DNA of 5,000 nt from Chitinophagaceae bacterium. Lineage in GTDB: Bacteria; Bacteroidota; Bacteroidia; Chitinophagales; Chitinophagaceae. The stretch is from positions 1 to 5,000 of the forward strand of contig JALOMX010000201.1 of the NCBI GenBank assembly GCA_025455245.1, given 5' to 3'. Under the pieces are notes generated by a model, which did no database searches, had not been told where the DNA came from, and saw nothing but the letters and a program-made list of their open reading frames with translations. Below are positions 1-5,000 of the stretch, piece by piece (positions within the stretch are counted from its first letter, which is position 1; each line of letters opens with the position of its first letter). A program made the translations under genes and the position numbers.

Positions 1-999
1 CTGATCAATGCCGTTCCACCGAATGGACTTTCCCTTGCTTCGTTTAAAACAAACTTAACGGCAGCTGTTGCTTCCACCTTCGATCCCATTATGGAAGATA
101 TTTACGGATTGGAACTTGAAGTGGATGCAGACCTTACAAGCAGCTATACAGCGGTTGATTTTCCATCTATGATAACTGCTGTAAGCTGGCCGCTTTCGGT
201 GGCTGCTGCCGCTACTTCGCTGATATCTGAAGCGAATGATGATAATCGAAAATTGGCAGCCCTTAATCTGCTGAGGCCACTTTTCGATCAATTGAATCAG
301 GCATATATAAATAATGTGGTAAATGCGGCGGCCAACCATGCAAAAACGCTCGACAATTCACTCTCGCTGGCTTTCCCGGTTTATAAAAATATACAGACGG
401 GAGTGGGCAACAGTACTACGGTAATGCCCCCAAGCGGAGCCATTGCAGGTATTTACGCTTTGGTAGACCGTACACGTGGTGTTTGGAAAGCGCCTGCAAA
501 CGTATCATTATCAAATGTAATAGGTCCTGCAACCACATTTACAGCTACCGAACTCGACAATTTAAATGTTGATGCCGTGTCCGGTAAATCTGTAAATGCC
601 ATTCGTTCTTTCACCGGAAAAGGAACTCTTGTTTTTGGTGCCCGTACATTGGCAGGAAATGATAATGAATGGCGTTATATCAGTGTTCGCCGCTTCTTTA
701 ATATGGTTGAAGAAAGCTGTAAAAAGTCAACAGAGCCATTTGTGTTTGAGCCCAACGATGCCAATACATGGGTGAAAGTTCAGGGGATGATTGAAAATTT
801 TCTGACCGTATTATGGCGTCAGGGTGCCTTGCAGGGAGCAAAGCCTGAGCATGCTTTTTACGTGGCCGTCGGACTTGGCAAGACTATGACCGCACTGGAT
901 ATCCTCGAAGGAAGAATGATCATTGAGATTGGAATGGCGGTTGTTCGTCCGGCTGAGTTTATTATCCTTCAGTTCTCACATAAGATGGCAGAGAGTTGA
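1..999 (+). CDS. Contractile tail sheath protein, C-terminal 332 residues (5' end outside window)
   Basis: This is the outer sheath subunit of a contractile injection system; sheath subunits stack around the inner tube and shorten to drive it forward. The reading frame is open from base 1, so the start lies upstream; 332 residues remain before TGA at 997-999. Numbering from the window edge, the conserved sheath core is visible as PPSGAIAGIYA (about 143), GVWKAPANV (160), GARTLAGNDNEW (213), FVFEPNDANTW (247), YVAVGLGKTMT (287) and a closing VVRPAEFIILQF (314), which is the classic C-terminal domain of phage, Afp and PVC sheaths. Residues 1-140 look largely helical and Ala/Leu-rich and do not match a sheath motif I know; they may be part of an inserted domain as in longer sheaths. 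Systems of this type often carry several sheath paralogues, so others may lie upstream. Family assignment is near certain; which sheath paralogue it is cannot be told. Confidence 0.96.
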   Translation: MINAVPPNGLSLASFKTNLTAAVASTFDPIMEDIYGLELEVDADLTSSYTAVDFPSMITAVSWPLSVAAAATSLISEANDDNRKLAALNLLRPLFDQLNQAYINNVVNAAANHAKTLDNSLSLAFPVYKNIQTGVGNSTTVMPPSGAIAGIYALVDRTRGVWKAPANVSLSNVIGPATTFTATELDNLNVDAVSGKSVNAIRSFTGKGTLVFGARTLAGNDNEWRYISVRRFFNMVEESCKKSTEPFVFEPNDANTWVKVQGMIENFLTVLWRQGALQGAKPEHAFYVAVGLGKTMTALDILEGRMIIEIGMAVVRPAEFIILQFSHKMAES

Positions 1000-1001
1000 T
1001 G

Positions 1002-1051
1002 GGTTGGCAGGTTAACTGGTTGATAGGTTGACAAGTTGAAAGGTTAACAGG
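1002..1051. repeat. Degenerate 8-bp direct repeat array A (six units, GGTTGACA-like)
   Basis: Six contiguous octamers begin two bases after the sheath stop codon, at 1002, 1010, 1018, 1026, 1034 and 1042. Each keeps a GTT core at the same phase; the unit at 1026-1033 is GGTTGACA, the apparent consensus, and the others differ from it by one or two bases. Two units carry the self-complementary GTTAAC (1011-1016 and 1043-1048), which could pair weakly. Eight is not a multiple of three and the array lies outside any gene, so it is not a coding repeat. Function is unknown. Confidence 0.8.
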
Positions 1052-1084
1052 AATTCTTTTAAAGTTTTAAAATAAAAAAAATAA

Positions 1085-1116
1085 TTGACTCATTCACTTA
1101 TTGACTCATTGACTAA
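1085..1116. repeat. Degenerate 8-bp direct repeat array B (four units, TTGACTCA-like)
   Basis: Four contiguous octamers start at 1085, 1093, 1101 and 1109. The units at 1085 and 1101 are identical (TTGACTCA); the other two differ by two bases (TTCACTTA) and one base (TTGACTAA). The array shares a TTGAC core and the same 8-bp period with array A, 33 bases upstream, suggesting both derive from one TTGACNNN-type unit. It ends 37 bases before the tube 1 start codon. The TTGAC cores resemble a bacterial -35 element, but no convincing -10 or Bacteroidota TAnnTTTG element sits at the right distance, so I do not call a promoter. Confidence 0.78.
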
Positions 1117-1153
1117 AAAAATATTACATCACAAATACTAAATAATAAATCTT

Positions 1154-1582
1154 ATGGCATCATATCCTCTTCCAAAATTTCATTTCCAGGTGCAGTGGGG
1201 CGGTGAGCGTATAGGCTTTACCGAGGTCACCGGCCTTGATATGCAGGTTGAAGCAATTGAGTATCGGGAAGGAAGCAGCCCCGAATATTCCAAAATAAAA
1301 ATGCCCGGCATGCACAAGTTCAGCAACATTACATTGAAACGAGGAACCATGACGGGTGATAGCGATTTTTATAAATGGCTGAATACCATCGCGCTTAATA
1401 CAGTTGAGCGCAGGGATATTATCATCAGTTTGCTCAACGAAACCCATGCACCGGTCATGACATGGAAAGCCAAGAATGCATTTCCCATAAAAGTGCAGGC
1501 AAGTGATCTGAAAAGCGATGGCAATGAAGTAGCCATAGAAACTATTGAGCTTGCCCATGAAGGACTTGCATTGGTAACCTGA
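1154..1582 (+). CDS. Inner tube protein 1 (T4 gp19 / Afp1-like), 142 aa
   Basis: This is the probable main inner-tube subunit; such proteins form stacked hexameric rings that line the sheath and carry cargo. The ~140-residue length is normal for the gp19-like tube family. Visible family features are the N-terminal FHFQVQW strand (about 9-15), FTEVTGLDMQVE (22-33), the MPGMHKFSNITLKRG loop and strand (50-64), a KWL helix (about 74), SLLNETHAPVMTW (92-104) and the terminal VAIETIELAHEG (125-136). ATG 1154 is the only ATG available, because an in-frame TAA lies at 1139-1141; its leader is A+T-rich with no Shine-Dalgarno sequence. It follows the repeat-bearing gap after the sheath and precedes tube 2 by 47 bases. 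The division of labour between main tube (this one) and tube-initiating ring (the next) is inferred from order and similarity to Afp/PVC clusters. Confidence 0.94.
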   Translation: MASYPLPKFHFQVQWGGERIGFTEVTGLDMQVEAIEYREGSSPEYSKIKMPGMHKFSNITLKRGTMTGDSDFYKWLNTIALNTVERRDIIISLLNETHAPVMTWKAKNAFPIKVQASDLKSDGNEVAIETIELAHEGLALVT

Positions 1583-1629
1583 TACTCATTGTTTCATTAC
1601 GGCAGGCAGGAATTTAAAAGCAAAAAGGC

Positions 1630-2088
1630 ATGGCAAACAGTGCAGGCGGATACTACCCTCCGGTAGGTTTTCATTTCAGGGTTGAATTTATTGGTGTGGG
1701 TAATAATAACGATACCCGCTTTCAATCCGTATCGGGCCTTACCATGGAGTATGATGTGGAAACCTTCAAGGAAGGGGGCGAAAACCGGTTTGAACATAAA
1801 CTTCCGGGCCGTTCCAAGTTTGCCGACCTGTCGCTGAAACGGGGGATGCTTAGCGATTCCGAAGTGATCAAATGGTTGCTCGGTATCCTTCGTGATCGTG
1901 ATTTTATTAACCACAAGCCGGCCGTGGTGCAGGTCTCACTGCTCAATGAAAAGCATGAACCATTGCGTACATGGGAGTTTATTGATGCATGGCCTAAAAA
2001 ATGGAGCGTGAGCGATCTGAATGCCCAGGAAAATTCAATTGTAGTGGAAACACTTGAATTGGCTTATAAATACTTTAAAGTAAAATGA
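1630..2088 (+). CDS. Inner tube protein 2 (T4 gp19 / Afp5-like tube initiator), 152 aa
   Basis: This second tube-family protein opens with YYPPVGFHFRVEF (about 8-20), continues with FQSVSGLTMEYDVE (31-44), LPGRSKFADLSLKRG (58-72), a KWLLGI helix (about 80-85), VSLLNEKHEPLRTW (101-114) and ends with IVVETLELAYKYFKVK. It shares the order of motifs with tube 1 (PG..KF....LKRG, SLLNE.H.P..TW, SDL, ET.ELA) but is clearly diverged, so the pair is an old duplication rather than a recent one. In Afp/PVC particles the second tube paralogue forms the ring joining the main tube to the LysM/spike assembly; that role is inferred here from its position next to those genes. ATG 1630 is supported by an in-frame TAA at 1615-1617. 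The stop TGA (2086-2088) is six bases before the next start. Confidence 0.93.
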   Translation: MANSAGGYYPPVGFHFRVEFIGVGNNNDTRFQSVSGLTMEYDVETFKEGGENRFEHKLPGRSKFADLSLKRGMLSDSEVIKWLLGILRDRDFINHKPAVVQVSLLNEKHEPLRTWEFIDAWPKKWSVSDLNAQENSIVVETLELAYKYFKVK

Positions 2089-2091
2089 TGT

Positions 2092-2256
2092 ATGCCGCTT
2101 GAAATTAAAGAGCTGACCATAAGGGTGCATGTTAATGAACAACAACCCGCACAGGATTCTGCAGCAAAGGGTAATACGGGAGATTCATCGAAGGAACTCG
2201 TGAAAGAAGCAGTAGAGGAAGTAATGCGGATCATTGAAAACAAAAAAGAACGATAA
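2092..2256 (+). CDS. Small DUF5908-like contractile-system protein, 54 aa
   Basis: This short gene encodes a 54-residue protein beginning MPLEIKELTIRVHVNE. The opening pattern of PxEIKEL followed by alternating hydrophobic residues matches what I know of DUF5908, a family of tiny proteins found in contractile injection clusters between tube and LysM genes, the place of afp6/pvc6. Residues 3-16 look like a beta strand, 17-33 a polar Gln/Ala/Gly/Ser-rich linker, and 34-54 a highly charged amphipathic helix ending in KKER. There is no signal peptide or membrane segment. The start is fixed by the upstream TGA (2086-2088) in the same frame; the gap to tube 2 is three bases and the gap to the LysM gene is three bases, so it is translated as part of the operon. 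Its molecular role is unknown; an assembly factor or small tube/baseplate component is an inference. The family call rests on memory of the N-terminal motif. Confidence 0.87.
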   Translation: MPLEIKELTIRVHVNEQQPAQDSAAKGNTGDSSKELVKEAVEEVMRIIENKKER

Positions 2257-2259
2257 GCA

Positions 2260-2964
2260 ATGGCTTCAGGAAAATTTGAAAAATTACAGATTATTGCATT
2301 CAGTGATCCGGGTTGTGAAAATCAGGTGGGTGAACCTTTTGTAGCTATGATGAACCCTGAGAACTATGTGCAGGAAATAAAGATGGAGTTTGAAAACGGT
2401 CAGGGGCAGGGAACCAGCGGAACACAGCCAAAGTTTAAACTGAAACCGCCCGAAGAACTTTCCTTCGAAATTCTGTTCGACAATACCGGCATCATCAACG
2501 ACAGGGATAATCCGAATCCGAAGTATCAGGCAAAAGAAGATATTTCTCAGGATATCGAAGAATTCAAAGAGTTCCTGATGGGGTATGAAGGTGAAATCCA
2601 TCAGCCAAAATTTTTCAAGTTTGTATGGGGTACTTCATTGATGAAGGGTATCTGTCAATCGCTCCATATTACATACAAACTGTTTAATCCTGACGGAAAG
2701 CCTATCCGGGCAATTTGTAAGGTCAGTATCCGGGAGTTAAAAGAGGAAGAACGCCGCGTGGCCGAAGAACGCAATGCAAGCCCCGACCTGACCCATTACC
2801 GCACCGTGAAAGCAGGTGATACTTTACCGTTGATGTGTTACCGCATTTATGGTCACAGCAAGTATTACATCCAGGTGGCAAAAGTAAATAAGCTTACCAA
2901 TTTCAGACATCTTGAACCGGGTCGTGAAATCTTTTTTCCGCCTGTAGACAAACAAACCAAATGA
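2260..2964 (+). CDS. LysM-domain tube/baseplate adaptor (Afp7/Pvc7-like), 234 aa
   Basis: This baseplate protein links the inner tube to the central spike in Afp/PVC-type particles. The N-terminal ~170 residues have the features of the injection-system adaptor family: FVAMMNPENYVQEIKMEF (27-44), a Gly/Gln-rich loop (46-54), PPEELSFEILFDNTGI (63-78), a long polar loop to about 95, and FKFVWGTSLMKGICQSL (118-134). A charged helix rich in Glu and Arg (about 159-171) leads to a LysM domain at 179-228, recognisable by YRTVKAGDTLPLMCYRIYG, then YYIQVAKVNKL and the closing LEPGREIFFPP. LysM domains bind peptidoglycan in many proteins; in this family the domain is a structural or possible murein-contacting part, and which applies here is not visible. 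No signal peptide is seen. ATG 2260 is the first start after the in-frame TAA at 2254-2256. The spike gene follows after four bases. Confidence 0.93.
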   Translation: MASGKFEKLQIIAFSDPGCENQVGEPFVAMMNPENYVQEIKMEFENGQGQGTSGTQPKFKLKPPEELSFEILFDNTGIINDRDNPNPKYQAKEDISQDIEEFKEFLMGYEGEIHQPKFFKFVWGTSLMKGICQSLHITYKLFNPDGKPIRAICKVSIRELKEEERRVAEERNASPDLTHYRTVKAGDTLPLMCYRIYGHSKYYIQVAKVNKLTNFRHLEPGREIFFPPVDKQTK

Positions 2965-2968
2965 TAGA

Positions 2969-4723
2969 ATGCCCTCACAGCGTACCATACCATCCCAGGC
3001 ACCAAAAACCGTTGTTACATGCACCGTACTGAGTAATGGTGTTGAAGTGTCTAAAACATATCATCTTTTATCCTTACATATTTACAAGGAGATTAACCGC
3101 ATACCCGGTGCAACCCTTGTGTATGCAGATGGCGATCCTGCACAGGAGACTTTCCCGGTAAGTAATGCTGCCGATTTTATTCCAGGGGCATCCATAGAAA
3201 TAAAACTCGGATATCGGGGTAGTGATGCTACCGCATTTAAAGGCATCGTTGTAAAACATTCCATCAAGATCAGGGAAAAGGGAGGATCTGCATTGGTGAT
3301 TGACTGCAGGGATGTAGCAGCCAGGATGACGATTGCCTGCAAAAGCAAATATTTCAGGGATGTAAAAGACAGTGATATCATTGAAGAGATCATCGACACC
3401 TATGGTATTGAAAAAGATGTGGAAGCTACCACGGTTACCCATGGGCAAATGGTTCAGTACAACAGCACCGATTGGGATTTTATTCAATGCCGTGCGGAAG
3501 CCAATGGCCTGATCTGTATTGCAGATGATGGCAAACTCAGCATAAAGAAGCCCGATTTCTCTGCTGAAAGTGTACTTGATATTCAATACGGTGCCACTGT
3601 GCTTGATCTTGATGCAGAGATTGATGCACGGCTGCAATACAAGGCGGTAAAAGGCACCACATGGGATTATACCAATCAGGAGGTATTGGAAGATGTGGAA
3701 GCAAGTGAACCACCTTTACCGGAGGCCGGAAACCTTTCTCCAACAGACCTTGCAAATGTTATGGGCGAAGAGCAATTCACTTTATTCAATGGCAGTAAGT
3801 TGCCCGAACCCGAATTACAGCAATGGGTGGATGCAAAACTTTTGAGGCAACGGTTGTCGCTTATCAGGGGGAGTGTAAGTACGGCAGGCACGGTTGATGT
3901 ATTGCCGGGTAAGATCATTAACCTTCAAGGTGCGGGCGAACGTTTTGATGGAAAATTATTTGTTACGGCCGTACGGCATCAGTATGAGCAGGGCGACTGG
4001 AAAACGGTTACCCAATTCGGTATCCATCCCGAGTGGTTTGCGCAGACCTATCAGATCCAGCAACCGCTTGCAGGGGCTCTGTTGCCTGCCATACAAGGGT
4101 TGCAAACAGGTATAGTCACACAGCTTGAGGATGATCCTGAAGGTGAAGAAAGAATACTGGTACGCATACCTGTAATTCATAAAAGTGATGAAGGTGCCTG
4201 GTGTCGCATCAGCCTGCCCGATGCTGGAAATGAACGCGGCCTTTTGTTCCGACCTGAAATAAATGATGAAGTGTTGGTGGGCTTTATCAATAACGATCCG
4301 CGTCATGGTGTTATTCTCGGCATGCTGAACAGCAGCGCCTTACCGGCACACCTGCCTGCAAGTGACGATAACCATGAAAAGGGATATCAGAGCCGCAGTA
4401 AAATGAGGATGATTTTTAATGATGATAAAAAAAGTATACTGATTGAAACACCCGGCGGACATAAAGTAACCATTGATGAAGATGCCAAAAAGATAGAATT
4501 GGAAGACCTGAATGGAAATAAGGTTACCATGGATGATCAGGGCATAACCATCGAAAGCATAAAGGATATTGTACTGAAGGCTTCGGCAGAACTGAAGATG
4601 GAAGCGGGTTCGAACGCCACACTGAAAGGTGGTGCTCAAACAAAAGTTGAAGGAGGTTCAGGCGCCGAACTGTCAAGTGGCGGGGTTACCAATGTGAAAG
4701 GGAGTATGGTGAATTTAAACTGA
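2969..4723 (+). CDS. VgrG-like central spike protein (Afp8/Pvc8; gp27-gp5 type), 584 aa
   Basis: This is the spike that, as a trimer, sits under the tube and pierces the target envelope. The first ~350 residues form the gp27/GPD-like hub: early strands with FIPGASIEIKLGYRG (70-84), FKGIVVKHSIKI (90-101), a hallmark YNSTDWDFIQCRAEANGL (164-181), and a WVDAKLLRQRLSLIRGSV segment (286-303). Residues about 378-455 are the gp5-type OB fold (TGIVTQL, VRIPVIH, WCRISLPDAG, FRPEINDEVLVGFINNDPRH, VILGML). From about 474 to the end is a repetitive, Gly/Lys/Asp-rich region with alternating hydrophobic residues (ILIETPGG, VTIDE, IELEDLNGNKVTMDD, ITIESIKDIVLKA), the signature of an intertwined triple-stranded beta-helix needle. 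It ends shortly after the helix, with no fused enzymatic effector domain. ATG 2969 is the only ATG after an in-frame TAG at 2945-2947. The PAAR gene follows by 16 bases, as expected for its tip partner. Confidence 0.96.
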   Translation: MPSQRTIPSQAPKTVVTCTVLSNGVEVSKTYHLLSLHIYKEINRIPGATLVYADGDPAQETFPVSNAADFIPGASIEIKLGYRGSDATAFKGIVVKHSIKIREKGGSALVIDCRDVAARMTIACKSKYFRDVKDSDIIEEIIDTYGIEKDVEATTVTHGQMVQYNSTDWDFIQCRAEANGLICIADDGKLSIKKPDFSAESVLDIQYGATVLDLDAEIDARLQYKAVKGTTWDYTNQEVLEDVEASEPPLPEAGNLSPTDLANVMGEEQFTLFNGSKLPEPELQQWVDAKLLRQRLSLIRGSVSTAGTVDVLPGKIINLQGAGERFDGKLFVTAVRHQYEQGDWKTVTQFGIHPEWFAQTYQIQQPLAGALLPAIQGLQTGIVTQLEDDPEGEERILVRIPVIHKSDEGAWCRISLPDAGNERGLLFRPEINDEVLVGFINNDPRHGVILGMLNSSALPAHLPASDDNHEKGYQSRSKMRMIFNDDKKSILIETPGGHKVTIDEDAKKIELEDLNGNKVTMDDQGITIESIKDIVLKASAELKMEAGSNATLKGGAQTKVEGGSGAELSSGGVTNVKGSMVNLN

Positions 4724-4739
4724 TGTAAAAAAATTGAAT

Positions 4740-5000
4740 ATGCCTGCAGCAGCAAGGGTTAGTGATATGCATCTGTGCCCGATGGTAACCGGTAACGTGC
4801 CCCATGTAGGTGGGCCGGTATTACCTCCGGGTGGTGTAACGGTCATGATCGGCGGAATGCCTGCCGCAAGAGTGGGTGATATGCTTACCTGTACCGGGCC
4901 TCCTGATACCATTATTGCAGGCTCGGCTACAGTAATGATTGGCGGGATGCCTGCTGCCCGCATGGGCGACAGCACGGCTCACGGAGGTACAATTGTGGCG
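4740..5000 (+). CDS. PAAR-repeat spike-tip protein (Afp10/Pvc10-like), first 87 aa; 3' end outside window
   Basis: PAAR proteins cap the beta-helix spike as a small sharpened cone, usually holding a zinc ion near the point. The visible 87 residues start MPAAARVSD and contain two nearly identical blocks, TVMIGGMPAARVGD (34-47) and TVMIGGMPAARMGD (64-77). Candidate metal ligands are H11, C13, H22 (in PHVGGPV), C51 (in LTCTGPPD) and H81 (in STAHGG); which of them bind zinc cannot be decided by eye. The protein is probably near its end, since stand-alone PAAR proteins are about 95-105 residues, but a C-terminal toxin extension cannot be excluded because no stop codon is reached. ATG 4740 gives the canonical N terminus; it has an A-rich leader and no Shine-Dalgarno sequence. 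It lies directly after the spike gene, whereas afp/pvc clusters place the gp25-like gene between spike and PAAR. Confidence 0.94.
   Translation, partial: MPAAARVSDMHLCPMVTGNVPHVGGPVLPPGGVTVMIGGMPAARVGDMLTCTGPPDTIIAGSATVMIGGMPAARMGDSTAHGGTIVA
4839..4970 (+). repeat. Internal protein repeat in PAAR gene (two 14-residue blocks, 90-base spacing)
   Basis: Bases 4839-4880 and 4929-4970 encode the same 14-residue block with one difference (Val versus Met at the position after PAAR). Of the 13 identical residues, 9 use different codons, so the duplication is old and held by selection on the protein. The repetition reflects the pseudo-threefold PAAR fold and is normal for the family. Confidence 0.85.

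Noticed and set aside
91..999. Starting the sheath at the first in-window ATG (91)
   Set aside because: The same frame is open back to base 1 without a stop, and a sheath starting at 91 would lack its N-terminal region; the ATG is an internal methionine.
1009..1072. Rho-independent terminator after the sheath gene
   Set aside because: The only pairing is between two self-complementary GTTAAC hexamers plus a TTTTAAAA palindrome; there is no G+C-rich stem followed by a T run.
1002..1116. CRISPR array
   Set aside because: The repeats are 8 bp, contiguous and degenerate, without spacers or cas genes.
1101..1141. Possible promoter using a TTGACT repeat unit as -35 with TATTAC (1122-1127) or TACTAA (1136-1141) as -10
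   Set aside because: Spacings are 15 bases (1101 unit to 1122) or 21 bases (1109 unit to 1136), the -10 candidates are weak, and no Bacteroidota-type TAnnTTTG element is present; the TTGAC matches come from the repeat itself.
2085..2102. ATG at 2085 overlapping the tube 2 stop as an alternative start for the small gene
   Set aside because: That frame ends at TGA 2100-2102 after five codons; the frame from ATG 2092 gives the DUF5908-like protein.
3074..3637. A 187-codon open frame on the minus strand inside the spike gene
   Set aside because: It lies wholly within the well-supported spike coding sequence, its translation is Ile/Phe/Cys/His-rich with no family resemblance, and it has no intergenic room for its own signals; it is a shadow of the + strand gene.
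4715..4975. An 86-codon minus-strand frame with repeated GIPPI motifs across the PAAR gene
   Set aside because: The repeats are the reverse complement of the duplicated PAAR blocks, and the + strand frame gives a canonical PAAR protein.

Overview
The window most likely comes from a member of the Bacteroidota. Base composition is moderate in the genes and very A+T-rich between them, start codons lack clear Shine-Dalgarno sequences and are often preceded by A-rich leaders, and the protein set (a sheath ending in the contractile-sheath C-terminal domain, tandem T4 gp19-type tube proteins, a tiny DUF5908-type protein, a LysM baseplate protein) is typical of contractile injection systems in that phylum. 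Genus or species cannot be read from the sequence.

All seven genes lie on the + strand and form one structural module of a phage-tail-like contractile injection system, most like the extracellular type (eCIS; Afp/PVC relatives). In order: the C-terminal 332 residues of a tail sheath protein (1-999, cut by the window edge); a 154-base A+T-rich gap with two arrays of degenerate 8-bp direct repeats (1002-1051 and 1085-1116); two related inner-tube proteins (1154-1582 and 1630-2088); a 54-residue DUF5908-like protein (2092-2256); a LysM-containing tube/baseplate adaptor (2260-2964); a VgrG/gp27-gp5-like central spike (2969-4723); and a PAAR-repeat spike tip (from 4740, cut by the right edge).

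From 1630 onward the genes are packed with gaps of 3, 3, 4 and 16 bases, so tube 2 through PAAR is almost certainly one transcription unit. Tube 1, 47 bases upstream, probably belongs to it. Sheath and tube 1 are separated by the repeat-bearing gap, the only place in the window where a transcription boundary or mRNA processing signal could easily sit. By homology, the sheath contracts around the tube, driving a needle built of tube protein and tipped by the spike trimer and PAAR cone into a target. The LysM protein and second tube protein probably join the tube to the spike and baseplate.

No toxin or effector, gp25 wedge, J-like baseplate proteins, tail fibre, AAA+ ATPase or cap gene lies in this window; these should be looked for on either side. 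The least explained items are the octamer repeat arrays, the DUF5908 protein, and the run of three same-frame genes each separated by one stop and one spacer codon. The core proteins are recognisable family members rather than a new system.
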